Assembly (NCBI GenBank): GCA_002633025.1
Contig: NMRB01000180.1
Coordinates: forward strand, 364,378 to 428,377
DNA length: 64,000 nucleotides
Source of the DNA: Notospermus geniculatus
Lineage: Eukaryota; Nemertea; Pilidiophora; Heteronemertea; Lineidae
Direction: 5' to 3'
Under the pieces are notes generated by a model, which was given only the letters and a program-made list of their open reading frames with translations, did not search any database and was not told the origin of the DNA. Positions 9,788 through 19,466 of this stretch are shown in pieces (the stretch's first letter is position 1; each line of letters starts with the position of its first letter). Made by a program: the position numbers and the translations under genes.

Positions 9788-10454
9788 AGAAAGAAACTAC
9801 ACGTGACGGTGACGTATCTTGCCCCACTGGCAGCGGCGGACTTGAGTGAATTATGGTATCTACACATGGGTAGTGAGTGGCTTATTAGGAAAAAGCACAG
9901 GCCATTCTTTATAGAACCACCACTTTCATTTTGGGGACATTTTCTTTGCAAGGTAATCACTTATCAGAGCAGAGTAAGCTCGTGCATTTAGTCATAATCG
10001 TGTTGTTTTCCTCTGAGAGATGCATCGGAGTTTGGTTTCCTTTGCATATTCATACCCAGGGGCAAAGAGCAAAAATGGGGGACCAGCTGCTGTAAAAAGC
10101 CACCCACTGGCAAAGTGTTCAGGGGACCCCCCTGAGTCGCACTAGGGTGGGTGGCCTTCGAGATTTTTGCAAGACGCCGAGAAACTGACTATCATTGGAC
10201 CCAAGAACTGAGGTTTGTACAGGAGAATCCGGTCCCCCATTTTTGCAAAAAATGGGGTTTTGCCCCCTGGCAAAATTAAAGTGACGACAAGTACACGACG
10301 AATCGTACTTGCTGCGATGATGACTATAGTCTTGATTATCAACGTGCCGATATTGATATATTTTCAAGTGTACTTCTCAGCTGGCAAGAAAAATATTGAT
10401 GGTTTCTTTGACGTGCCTGAATTCACAAACATCGAGAGATATTTCCCAATCGGG
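9788..10454 (+). pseudogene. Broken class A GPCR (copy 4)
   Basis: Relic of the receptor 6/7 sub-family. Homology begins just before TM2 (HVTVTYLAPLAAADL) and stops in TM5 (FTNIERYF). Compared with receptor 7 there is a 5-base loss in TM2 and a single-base loss about 60 bases later that restores frame. After TM3 a short deletion creates an early stop (TGCATTTAG). A fold-back element of about 217 bases sits in the second intracellular loop. TM1 and TM5 onward to TM7 are missing. It cannot encode a receptor. Confidence 0.85.
10055..10271. mobile_element. Fold-back element inside the broken receptor
   Basis: Ends CCCAGGGGCAAA and inverted TTTTGCCCCCTGG, with the inner pair CAAAAATGGGGGACC and GGTCCCCCATTTTTG. 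The receptor homology is continuous on either side (CATATTCAT before, GTGACGACAAG after), so the limits are well fixed to within a few bases. Confidence 0.7.
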
Positions 10455-10687
10455 AAACACGGGGAACATCGGCAGATGTTACAGCGGCAGTCGTGATTCG
10501 ATGATATTGAAGCGTGACAACCAATTTTTGGAAATAGTCAATGACCATATGCCTGACTTTATACATGTAGTAGGCGTTTGTTCTCATTGAACTGTTTTGT
10601 AACATCACAGGAAACTACTAAATGACTCACCAAGCAGGCCCTTAGCTAGCATAGGGACAGGGGGCAAATCCCCCCCCCCCCCCCCCC

Positions 10688-10864
10688 NNNNNNNNNNNNN
10701 NNNNNNNNNNNNNNNNNNNNNNNNNNNNNNNNNNNNNNNNNNNNNNNNNNNNNNNNNNNNNNNNNNNNNNNNNNNNNNNNNNNNNNNNNNNNNNNNNNNN
10801 NNNNNNNNNNNNNNNNNNNNNNNNNNNNNNNNNNNNNNNNNNNNNNNNNNNNNNNNNNNNNNNN
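10688..10864. other. Assembly gap (177 N)
   Basis: A run of N bounded on both sides by poly-C. The surrounding DNA (GGGCAAATCCCC before, AGCGGAAAAAGCTAATTACG after) looks like a repeat with a C/G homopolymer at its core, which would explain why sequencing stalled. The spacer 10455-11552 shows no gene. Confidence 0.95.
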
Positions 10865-10909
10865 CCCCCCCCCCCAGCGGAAAAAGCTAATTACGGCCCT
10901 GCCAAGGCA

Positions 10910-11020
10910 AGACGCCAATATATCGCATTTGGGTTGTCAGTGGAAAGAGAGGTGCCTGTCACCTCTGAGGTTTGATCCTGACAGCGCAGGTTTTCTCCGG
11001 GCACTCCGGTTTCCTCCTGC
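10910..11020 (+). repeat. SINE-like repeat, copy 2
   Basis: Counterpart of 4810-4964: GACGCCAATAT, a B-box-like GAGGTTTGATCCT and GCAGGTTTTCTCCGGGCACT followed by CCGGTTTCCTCCTGC. Its position confirms that the DNA upstream of receptors 3 and 5 was copied as part of one unit. Confidence 0.45.
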
Positions 11021-11552
11021 AGTACATTAAATTCGCCCAATGTTGTCTAGTTATAATGATAACGTATTTGGCCTCAGCTCTCGGCTTGATTCAACGAGTA
11101 AGGAACGTTAAATGGGCATTTAGTTTGGGGTGGGGTTAAAATATTGTGTATTTTTGTTCTCTGTACAACCTAGCACACTCTGCAATGTATTCATTAACAT
11201 GAATAAAGATATGGCAAGATATCTAAAAAACACGCAGGCGTGATTTTCACAGAAAATTACGTAATTTGAACTGAGTAATTTCAGTCGGTGCAATCGCATA
11301 CGAATGTCGTTGAATTACCATTACCCCAATGCAGAATATGTCAATGAATAAAAAGCCTACATGTAATCGTGATCAGAGATGTTGGATACGTTGCCGGTCA
11401 CAGTGAAGGAACATGAGACAAGGAATAAGTACATAAATACTGCAGATACGGACCTGCTGACTATTATTGTGCTAATACATCTGCAGTCACCGCCGAGAGG
11501 ATATCCAGATTCATTCATAATTGACGCAAACAAAGTCATAAGAATCTGCAAG

Positions 11553-11687
11553 CACCGTATTCACGAAGCCGTCGTAGCTTAACGGAATGCGTAAGCTATT
11601 GTCCATTTGCGAGAAACCTATTGTTCACTGTCAGCCTGACAAAGCTTTTGCGCACCCGTAATTTAGGGGCTTTGTGAACAAGGTCCC
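11553..11687. mobile_element. Fold-back MITE, family A, in receptor 5 promoter
   Basis: Starts CACCGTATTCACGAAGCC and ends TTTGTGAACAAGGTCCC. It occupies the same site as the element before receptor 3, 75 bases before this gene's ATG. Retention in both paralogues may mean that it now forms part of the 5' UTR or promoter. Confidence 0.75.
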
Positions 11688-11761
11688 ACTGGACTGTTAA
11701 TACGCATCGTGCTTGACCGTCGCAAACATTGTCCTACCGGCTGAAATCGTGTCAAAGAAGA

Positions 11762-12814
11762 ATGGCAACGTATACCGACCATTATTTGGTACCAACTTCC
11801 TTTACCCATCAGGAGGAGGTGTCGTCGTTGTTACAGATCACCCGCTTGGTAACAGGCTTTATCAGCAAGTACATAATAGGAATAATCATCGCTCTTGGTC
11901 TTGCTGGGAACATCCTCTCCATTGTTGTTTTCTGGAGGTGCAGGAATAAGGATACGGTGACGGTGACATACTTGGGCCTGTTGGCAGTGGCGGACTTAGG
12001 TACACTGGTTTATGGCAGTTATGCATGGATCGTAAGTGGAGTCTTAGGTGAAAGCTACGGAAATTTCTTCACCGATCCACCAATTTCCGTTTTGTCAAAT
12101 TTTTTATGTAAGACACTGAGATATCATAACAGAGTGTCTTCGTGTGTCTCCTCGTATCTCATCTCGATGTTCTCGTTAGAAAGGTGTCTTGGTGTCTGGT
12201 TCCCATTAAAGACACACACAATAATGACAACAAAGACCCGTCGCAGGGCAATTTTCGTCATGATAGCGGTGATGCTTATACTCAACTCACCAATACTGAT
12301 CTACTTTAAGGTATACGCCTGGGGTGGCACAAAAACACTTGCATGTTTCTACTACGTGCCTTGGTTCACCAAAGTTGAGAGATATATGATTATTGAAATC
12401 GTTGACAATTTCCTTCCTTACATGCTGCCATGCTTCTTGTTGTTGGTGTTTAACACCCTGATTATTTTGGGAGTTTCGCGAGCGCGAAAAGCATCGTCAG
12501 AAACGAGAGTCGTTAGGAAAGCGGATAAGAAGAGTCTGATGAGCCTCCTGTTCATCGGTTTGCTGTTTATGGCCACAAGCTTTCCATTGATAGTAGTCTG
12601 GAATATCAATAACTATTACTGTTATATTGCCGACGGAGGGAGTTTCGCTGGGTGGTCTCGGGAAGAAAGAAATATGATTTTTATTATTGGGACGTTCACA
12701 TTGTCCTTCTCAATGATCAACAACTGTTTGAACTTTCTTATCTACAGCAGTAGTCTCGTAATCTTTCAAAACGAGTTGAAGAGTTTATTTTGCAGGAAGA
12801 CTGAGGCAACTTAA
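11762..12814 (+). CDS. Class A GPCR 5
   Basis: Intronless receptor of 350 residues. The ATG (ATGGCAACGTATACC) matches that of receptor 3; the frame is open for 11 more codons upstream but has no earlier ATG. It has seven helices with GNILSIVVFWR, AVADL, SLERCLGVWFP, a loop-2 cysteine in LACFYYVPWF, and NFLIY in TM7. Loop 3 is ADGGSFAGWS as in receptor 3. Differences from the sister include a basic patch after TM5 (KADKKSLMSL) and SFPLIVVW in place of SLPYIVVW at the TM6 kink. It is the first gene of the second 5.8-kb unit. Confidence 0.92.
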   Translation: MATYTDHYLVPTSFTHQEEVSSLLQITRLVTGFISKYIIGIIIALGLAGNILSIVVFWRCRNKDTVTVTYLGLLAVADLGTLVYGSYAWIVSGVLGESYGNFFTDPPISVLSNFLCKTLRYHNRVSSCVSSYLISMFSLERCLGVWFPLKTHTIMTTKTRRRAIFVMIAVMLILNSPILIYFKVYAWGGTKTLACFYYVPWFTKVERYMIIEIVDNFLPYMLPCFLLLVFNTLIILGVSRARKASSETRVVRKADKKSLMSLLFIGLLFMATSFPLIVVWNINNYYCYIADGGSFAGWSREERNMIFIIGTFTLSFSMINNCLNFLIYSSSLVIFQNELKSLFCRKTEAT

Positions 12815-13236
12815 TCTCGGAAAAACTGTCCAATCTCAGGAAGTTGGTCCGTCATGAACTTCTTTCCCCAAGAATTCAGTCCTCCTCATGACCCCCAAGG
12901 ACATCTTACGCGAGATACACGCCCGAAGGGTTAGATAAACTGTATCCAGTCTGGCGAAAAGTGTGTATGACGCCTTATAATCTTATAAGAAATATCTTTT
13001 GGGCAGTTTATACCAGGTGATATTGTCCTGGGGACTCCGTACTCTAGATATGTGTCCATCGGATAATAAACACATGGTAAAAAGGTCCCGATTTCACTAG
13101 ACATTAATTTTCGCGGAAAAGTTTATCCGATTCGTTTGATAATTAAAAAAACGCAAGGCTTTGGAGTGCGACACAGTCCCAAAAGCGCTTCACATTATCA
13201 CCCAATCCCACCAGAAACTCTTCTGGTGGAAATCTA

Positions 13237-13356
13237 AGGGCCGTATTCACGGGTCGCACTTTAGCCTAAAGTGTAGCTTAAGTTCGAGTTTCTCCATGCT
13301 TGAAGCATTGAGAAAAGTCAGGCTTTAATGAAAGTGCGACCCGTGCATACGGCCCT
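13237..13356. mobile_element. Short fold-back element
   Basis: Arms AGGGCCGTATTCACGGGTCG and GCGACCCGTGCATACGGCCCT enclose about 80 bases. It lies in the 3' flank of receptor 5 and is absent from the receptor 3 flank. A small hairpin (CCACCAGAA / TTCTGGTGG) lies just upstream. Confidence 0.65.
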
Positions 13357-13831
13357 AAGAGTCGCTTCAGCGCATTGGTTGATTCCTTCAGACCAGGTGC
13401 ACCTTCTGACGTCATTATCATCGGTTCTGAGTACTTGCTCCCTACGTCACACCGAACATGACCACTGTCTGCGGTGACGTCCGGATCGAGCAGTAAGAAC
13501 CACTGAATAGCTGACGACTGGGTGCAATCAAGTTACAGATCCTTTCGGGTACAACATCCACCTTATCAATTATTGCCGATACAACATAAGAAACGTTTGC
13601 CAATTTTTCAGGAAAGAAACAAAAACGACTTTGCGCGCGCAAAACTTGGAGTTACCACCACATCGAAAATTTGGAATATACCGGTACAGAATTTGGTAAA
13701 CTCCGCAAACATCTCAGCATGGCAAAACATCATGTGATTTGATTCATGCTGATGGGATCTTTTTCACGAAGTTCTCGTAGCTTTGCGGTGTGAGTTATTG
13801 TTCACGATCAGCCTGACAAGACTTTGTGAAT

Positions 13832-13938
13832 AGAGAGCCGACGCGATCGTCTATCCTATTGTTTGCTGCTCTCTTCGTGGCATCGAACAACAGGATTGGC
13901 GTTCGCGTTGGGGTTTGGGGGCTTTGCGAAAACTCTCT
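13832..13938. mobile_element. Fold-back MITE, family B (eroded left end)
   Basis: The core CTATCCTATTGTTTGCTGC, the block GTGGCATCGAACAACAGGAT and the right arm GGGGCTTTGCGAAAACTCTCT match the family. The left arm is reduced to GAGCCGACGCGATCG. It directly follows a decayed family A element (13758-13831), as at 9.17 kb, so the A-B pair was inherited with the duplicated unit. Confidence 0.65.
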
Positions 13939-13939
13939 A

Positions 13940-14062
13940 AGGCTGGGTTTACATAGAAATATACGGTCTACGGACACGGGCGCGAACAAAGGTTTCATGG
14001 TCATGATCTCTTTGTTAAGCTCACGTATCCGTATACCGTATACTTCAATGTAAACCTGGCCT
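13940..14062. mobile_element. Fold-back MITE, family D
   Basis: Outer ends AGGCTGGGTTTACAT and ATGTAAACCTGGCCT. The inner arms pair through ATATACGGTCTACGG-like sequence. It sits at a different place from the family D copy at 8666, so the two are independent insertions. Confidence 0.65.
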
Positions 14063-15272
14063 AACAACGTCTGTAGAGTTCACGAAAGACCTTCCATCGG
14101 TGTCGGCCTACTTGACTTTTTAAAAAAGAAACCAGCAAAAATCATTCAAAGCTACCTCCGAATTTAGCTATACATACTGTAGATGTACATGTACATGTAT
14201 TTCCTTTCCCTACTTTTACAGTAGGCCTATCCTTAGTTAATATAGGCTTAGTTTTATCATGGAGTCCTCGTAAACGTCGAATGAAAAAAATGTGATGAAA
14301 ACATTGTCGATAATCTCAAATATAAAGAGACTTGGCAACGATTTTCAAACCTTTTTTTCGCCAAAATATCTTTAATTAGAACTTCTCACTGATTGTGAAA
14401 GTGTCTGCTGGCCAAAAATTCGGAATAAATATGACGTATTTCGAAATTGGAACTTCTCAGTGATGATGAAGATTATGAACAAAGGTCGTTTTGAGGAAAA
14501 AGCAACATGATATTTTGGAATTATTATACGTATTTTCATGCCATGTACATGTACCACATTTGTTGTTACAATGTTGCGTACTGTACTTGACAACAAGCAA
14601 AGAAAGATGGAATGGAAGACAAGAGTGTGGAGTGAAAGACTGCATCGACATGAGGATGAAATTTGTTGCATATCATGTTCTTGGCAAGTGCAGAGTTTCT
14701 GCATACAGGAAGCATGTGCAGGAGCCCACAGTACACGCGAAGACAAGTCGGGGACTGGACAGAAGGTGTGTGCGTTTTCTTTTGTTGTATACAGTAGATT
14801 GGTGGTGTACAAAAGGAATGTCCTAAGTCTGCATGCCATTGGTCCGCTGAACACCTTGTTGAGCAAGCTCTTGAAAGTGTGATTTGAATGGGAACGAAGG
14901 CACTGAAAGCATGTGTGGGTGACAGATGTACATGAATTTTAGTGTTGAACTACCTTCAAGTGTACAAGAAGGTTTTCCATTGTTAGTACAAAGGAAATTC
15001 CAACCATGGAAGTATTAAAATAATACCTCCATGTTCCAACTACGACGTCGAAATAGCAGAATCAGCTACATATATAACTTGTGTACAGGGTTATTTATAC
15101 ACGGATAAAGCTGTATACATGTAAGTCAGGATGGCAATCAGCAGCATTTATTGCAACTAGCTTTGCAGCTGAGATATTTCTTCACATCTCTTTTGTACAC
15201 AGGAACCGAAAGATGCGAATTATCTGTTATTACCATTCTTTATTTGTCATCTGATTTTGGGTGCATGTGAAG
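14063..15272. other. Spacer before receptor 6, no gene seen
   Basis: The first 300 bases match 9.5-9.79 kb (for example GAGACTTGGCAA and TTTCAAAC next to TTTTCGCC), the DNA before the broken receptor. The rest carries overlapping open frames on both strands with no family motif and an antisense pair of long frames at 14.37-14.88 kb, which I do not trust. Short ACATGT runs occur near 14190. Nothing else is supported. Confidence 0.5.
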
Positions 15273-16301
15273 ATGACGATCAACGTAAGTTATTATCCCT
15301 CACCAACTGTTTCTTCACAACAGCTGTCCGCTTTGCTGTTGATCGTTCATTTGGTGACAGATTTCACAAACAAGTATATCATGGGAATTGTCATGATTCT
15401 TGGTGTTGGTGGGAACATTCTCTCCATTGTCGTTTTCTGGAGATGCAGAAAGAAAGATCACGTGACGGTGACGTATCTTGCCCCACTGGCAGCAGCGGAC
15501 TTGGGTGCATTAATATATGGCACCTATTCATGGGTAGTGAATGGCTTAATGGGGAAAAGCACAGGCCATTTCTTTATAGAACCACCACTTTCATTTTGGG
15601 GACATTTTCTTTGCAAGGTAATCACTTATCAGAACAGAGTAAGCGCGTGCATTTCGTCGTATTTAATCGTGTTGTTTTCCTTTGAGAGATGCATCGGAGT
15701 TTGGTTTCCTTTACATATCCATATTATAATGACGACAAGGACACGCCGAATCGTACTTGGTGTGATGATGACTATAGTCTTGATCATCAACGTGCCAATA
15801 TTGGTATATTTTCAAGTGTACTTCTGGGGTGGCACGGAAAACGTTGGTTGTTTCTTTGATGTGCCTGAATTTACAAACATCGAGAGATATTTCTTAATCG
15901 AAAGCATTGCTGTCTTTGTTCCTTTCATGTTGCCGTGCTTGTTGATAATTGTTCTTAATACTCTGATAGTCATCGGAATTTGGCGAGCCCGGAAGGCAGC
16001 GTCTGGAAAGATAGTTATGAAGACAGCTGATGCCAATAGTTTGCTGATTCTTCTATTTGTTAGTTTATTGTTCCTTTTGACGACGCTTCCTTTTGTAATA
16101 GTCTGGGGAATATGCGACTTTTTCGCTTACATTGCTGAGGGTGGGGGATTTTTTGGGTGGTCCCCTGAAGATGTAAGGATAGTACATATGATTGGTGTAT
16201 TCACAACTTCGTTTTCAATGACGAACCATTGTTTCAATTTTCTTATTTATACCAGTTCCTTGAAGATTTACCAGGACGAGTTAAAGACGTTGAGATGTTG
16301 A
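15273..16301 (+). CDS. Class A GPCR 6
   Basis: Intronless receptor of 342 residues from the first ATG; the open frame extends four codons upstream without ATG. A short N-terminus holds one N-glycosylation site (N-V-S at residue 4). TM1 has GNILSIVVFW, TM2 has LAAADLGAL, TM3 ends FERCIGVWFP, the loop-2 cysteine is in VGCFFDVPEF, TM6 has LTTLPFVIVW, loop 3 is AEGGGFFGWS and TM7 is NHCFNFLIY. The sister is the gene at 17495. The segment from TM3 through TM5 is almost identical to the receptors at 31624 and 42105, although both flanks differ, suggesting a conversion tract. Ligand unknown. Confidence 0.92.
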   Translation: MTINVSYYPSPTVSSQQLSALLLIVHLVTDFTNKYIMGIVMILGVGGNILSIVVFWRCRKKDHVTVTYLAPLAAADLGALIYGTYSWVVNGLMGKSTGHFFIEPPLSFWGHFLCKVITYQNRVSACISSYLIVLFSFERCIGVWFPLHIHIIMTTRTRRIVLGVMMTIVLIINVPILVYFQVYFWGGTENVGCFFDVPEFTNIERYFLIESIAVFVPFMLPCLLIIVLNTLIVIGIWRARKAASGKIVMKTADANSLLILLFVSLLFLLTTLPFVIVWGICDFFAYIAEGGGFFGWSPEDVRIVHMIGVFTTSFSMTNHCFNFLIYTSSLKIYQDELKTLRC

Positions 16302-16424
16302 AAGTAAGATTGGGCAAGAAGGGTCGCTAAAGCCGCCGATCCATTTGAGAGTTTTCTCGCTCGAGGTGGCTCTCTGTGGACAACTCAACTGTGAGCAGTT
16401 GTTTGTGTCATTCGTTCCAGCGTA

Positions 16425-16566
16425 AAGCTGCATTTAGCTGACACGCGGAATGCGGTATAGGGCCGCGGAATCCCCGGCGGAAGCGATTTGTTGTATGCGA
16501 AATGCATTGAACTTTCCGCTTACCGCGTTCCGCAATCCGCATACCGCCTGCAGCTAAATCCAGCTT
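16425..16566. mobile_element. Fold-back element nested in another palindrome
   Basis: Arms AAGCTGCATTTAGCTG and CAGCTAAATCCAGCTT, with inner pairing through CGGAATGCGGTAT. It splits an older inverted repeat (about 16350-16640; CAACTCAACTGTGAGCAG on one side, CCCATTGCGATGAG on the other) that resembles the element at 9339-9513. Confidence 0.65.
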
Positions 16567-16646
16567 AAGGCGTGAGGAAACAAACAATGGTGTATTGCCC
16601 ATTGCGATGAGTGAACTGACACCAGAAAGCTCGCCCGTGGATAAAC

Positions 16647-16771
16647 GCCTTTTTTTCGCAAAGTCGCCAAACGCAAACGCCACGTCCATCCTTCTGCTGT
16701 GAGCTCTTTTCGCGACACGAAAAATTGGACTCCGTTGGTGTTTGGCGTTTCGCGGGCTTCGCTACAAACGC
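16647..16771. mobile_element. Fold-back MITE, family B (diverged)
   Basis: The left arm TTTTCGCAAAGTCGCCAAAC and right arm GTTTGGCGTTTCGCGGGCTT keep the family pattern, with AACGCCACGTCCATCCTT in the core. It is more diverged than other copies, so probably older. The rest of the 16.3-17.49 kb spacer shows no gene. Confidence 0.55.
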
Positions 16772-17494
16772 TACTTTTTATCCCCTTTTCTGTCAGGGTT
16801 GATTCTTCAACAGAACAATGTTAGGCTAATCGATTGAAGCGTCTGACTGTGTGAAGTGACAAGCCACGGGCTGGACCAAAGGTCTGTGCCCGGAGAGTGA
16901 GGTTAGGAAAAGGATCGATGTGAACGATCCGAAAATGGCATCTAAATTCGGTCCCGAATAAGACTTGAATGGAGTGTTATGTCACGTCGTATCGTTTACG
17001 TTTATCGTTCTGATGGTATTCAGTGGGAGGGGAAAACAATGTGAGTGACAGATATCCATGAATTTAGTGTTGAACTGCCATCAAGTGATCGCGAACGTGG
17101 TCTATTATTAGTGCAATGGAACAGTTTCACTTGTGGGATCTCTACTAGAAAGTGCCTGAGGAAGACCCCGATTGTACTATCATTTTGTGTGTCTTTTTTG
17201 TGCTCTATGTTGGATATCAATGGAACAGAAGGAAATTCAAACAAAGAGCACAGAAATAGAAGCATCAGTTATAACATGTGTACATGTATACATGGTTATT
17301 TACATACAGATCAAACTGTAGAAAGCCTTGACGCAAATCACCAGAAGCATGGGTACTCTTAATTGCTGCCACTAATATGATGTTGAAATATAATTTCTTC
17401 ACATCTATTTTGTACAGAGGAATTGCAATATGCAAGCGATTTTCGAATGTGTTACCATTCTTTATCTATCATCTGATTTTGGACGCATGTGAAG

Positions 17495-18529
17495 ATGACC
17501 ATCAACGTAAGTTATTATCCGTCACCAACTTTTTCTTCACAACAGCTGTCCGGACTGCTGTTGATCGTTCATTTGGTGACAGATTTCACAAACAAGTATA
17601 TCATGGGAATTGTCATGATTCTTGGTGTTGGTGGGAACATTCTCTCCATTGTCGTTTTCTGGAGATGCAGAAAGAAAGATCACGTGACGGTGACGTATCT
17701 TGCCCCACTGGCAGCAGCGGACTTGAGTGCATTAATATATGGTATCTACACATGGGTAGTGAGTGGCTTATTAGGAAAAAGCACAGGTCATTTCTTTATA
17801 GAACCACCACTTTCATTTTGGGGACATTTTCTTTGCAAGGTAATCACTTATCAGAGCAGAGTAAGCTCGTGCATTTCGTCATACTTAATCGTGTTGTTTT
17901 CCTGTGAGAGATGCATCGGAGTTTGGTTCCCTTTGCATATCCACATTATAATGACGACAAGGACTCGACGAATCGTACTTGGTCTGATGATGACTATAGT
18001 CTTGATTATCAACGTGCCAATATTGATATATTTTAGAGTGTACTTCTGGGGTGGCACGGAAAATCTTGGTTGTTTCTTTGATGTGCCTGAATTTACAAAC
18101 ACCGAGAGGTATTTTCTTATCGAAATCATTGATATCTTTGTTCCTTTCATGTGGCCCTGCTTGTTGATAATTATTCTTAATACTCTGATAGTCATTGGAA
18201 TATGGCGAGCGCGGAAGGCAGCGTCTGGAAAGATAGTCATGAAGAGAGCTGATGCCAATAGTTTGCTGATCCTTCTATTTGTTAGTTTATTATTTCTTGT
18301 AACAACGCTTCCTTTTATAATAGTCTGGGGAGTATGTGACTTTTTCGCTTACATTGCTGAGGGTGGGGGATTTTTTGGCTGGTCCCCAGAAGATATAAGG
18401 ATAGTACATATGATTGGTGTATTTACGATCTCATTCGCAATGATGAACCACTGTTTCAATTTTCTTATCTATACCAGTTCCTTGGAGTTTTATCAGGACG
18501 AGCTGGGGAAATTGAGGCGTTGCAAATGA
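17495..18529 (+). CDS. Class A GPCR 7
   Basis: Intronless receptor of 344 residues, sister of receptor 6 and similar in all helices. The first ATG in frame begins MTINVSYYPSP, again with an N-V-S glycosylation site. It has LAAADLSAL in TM2, SCERCIGVWFP after TM3 (Cys for Phe/Leu before the ERC), LGCFFDVPEF in loop 2, TTLPFIIVW in TM6, AEGGGFFGWS in loop 3 and NHCFNFLIY in TM7. The tail is short and basic (GKLRRCK). The broken copy at 9788 matches this gene better than receptor 6, for instance in the ACTTGAGTG stretch of TM2. Confidence 0.92.
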   Translation: MTINVSYYPSPTFSSQQLSGLLLIVHLVTDFTNKYIMGIVMILGVGGNILSIVVFWRCRKKDHVTVTYLAPLAAADLSALIYGIYTWVVSGLLGKSTGHFFIEPPLSFWGHFLCKVITYQSRVSSCISSYLIVLFSCERCIGVWFPLHIHIIMTTRTRRIVLGLMMTIVLIINVPILIYFRVYFWGGTENLGCFFDVPEFTNTERYFLIEIIDIFVPFMWPCLLIIILNTLIVIGIWRARKAASGKIVMKRADANSLLILLFVSLLFLVTTLPFIIVWGVCDFFAYIAEGGGFFGWSPEDIRIVHMIGVFTISFAMMNHCFNFLIYTSSLEFYQDELGKLRRCK

Positions 18530-18577
18530 AAGTGTGCAAGTCAGGTATAGTTATTCGATGTAAGGATACATCGCTCT

Positions 18578-18683
18578 CAGTACAAGTGCTCAGGCTGGCC
18601 AGATTTTAACTACCTCTTCAGATAATATCCTGTGGCATGGCAGGCAGCCTGCCGCGTTTGGACACTTGTACTGAGTGAGGGGT
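18578..18683. repeat. Fold-back repeat carrying an empty insertion site
   Basis: Ends CTCAGTACAAGTG and CACTTGTACTGAG are inverted. A relative at about 52740-52960 matches this sequence on both sides of a 115-base insertion. Here the site reads CCAGATTTTAACTACC, uninterrupted, so it serves as the unoccupied reference. The remaining spacer to 19082 resembles the DNA upstream of the receptors at 31624 and 42105 (TCCAAGATGAATTGATAC and following). Confidence 0.6.
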
Positions 18684-19082
18684 GGTAGGCCTACTTAATA
18701 CTACCGGGATGCATATTTTTTCATGACCTCCCCATCTTACACACGAGACTCCATAGGTGTCCTGAAGAATGTCTACTTCCACCAGTATCATCTCTCATAT
18801 GGTCCAAGATGAATTGATACTAGTGGGGAAGTATACTTCGGTGTGTGTTCCTTGCATCGATAACATAAGGAAAATCATGCAGAAATTGAGTAATGAAGCC
18901 AAAAATAGACCTTAAAGCAGTTTTAAATTCAGCTATAAATGTATATGAATAGCTCAACTGGAACGTTGATGAGGCCAGTCATTGAAGCAGACATTAGGTA
19001 TTGATGTGTTGTCGATACCTGATATACCATGCCACACTTTATGTTCTTTCAAATCGGCTGAGCAGTTGAAGACTCTTAAGAG

Positions 19083-19466
19083 ATGGCTACTGATGTCAGC
19101 TTTTCTGATACTACTTCCCAGCCAGAACGAGCAACATTATTGGAGATAATTCGCTTGGTGATAGCGTTCATCAACAGGTATGTCATGGGAGTAGTCATCA
19201 GTTTTGGCGTTGGTGGGAACATTCTCTCCATCGTTATGTTCTGGAGATGCAGGAGGAAGGACCAGGTGACAGTGACGTATTTAGGCCCACTGGCTGTGGC
19301 AGATTTGGGGACATTGATTTACGGCGCGTACTCATGGATTGTGAGTGGAGTACTGGAGAAAAGTAATGGGAACTTTTTCATAGAACCACCACTTTCTTTT
19401 TGGCCTCATTTCCTCTGTAAAGCCTTGAGATATCAAAACAGAGTTAGTTCGTGTATTTCGTCGTAA
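19083..19466 (+). pseudogene. Class A GPCR 8, 5' half only
   Basis: An intact start (MATDVSFSDTTSQ) and a clean frame through TM1, TM2 and most of TM3, ending after SSCISS at a stop. In receptors 10 and 11 the next codons are TCGTACTTAATC; here TCGTAAACC is the first base run of a tandem repeat. TM3 end to the C-terminus is gone, so no working receptor can be made, although a 127-residue product is possible. The lack of other damage suggests the break is recent. The 3' flank of the family resumes beyond the tandem repeat (19841 on). Confidence 0.85.

Noticed and set aside
10646-10918. Glycine-rich frame on the minus strand
   Set aside because: Produced by poly-C next to the N gap.
14372-14882. 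Overlapping long frames on both strands before receptor 6
   Set aside because: No recognisable domain, three competing frames and no counterpart near the related genes.
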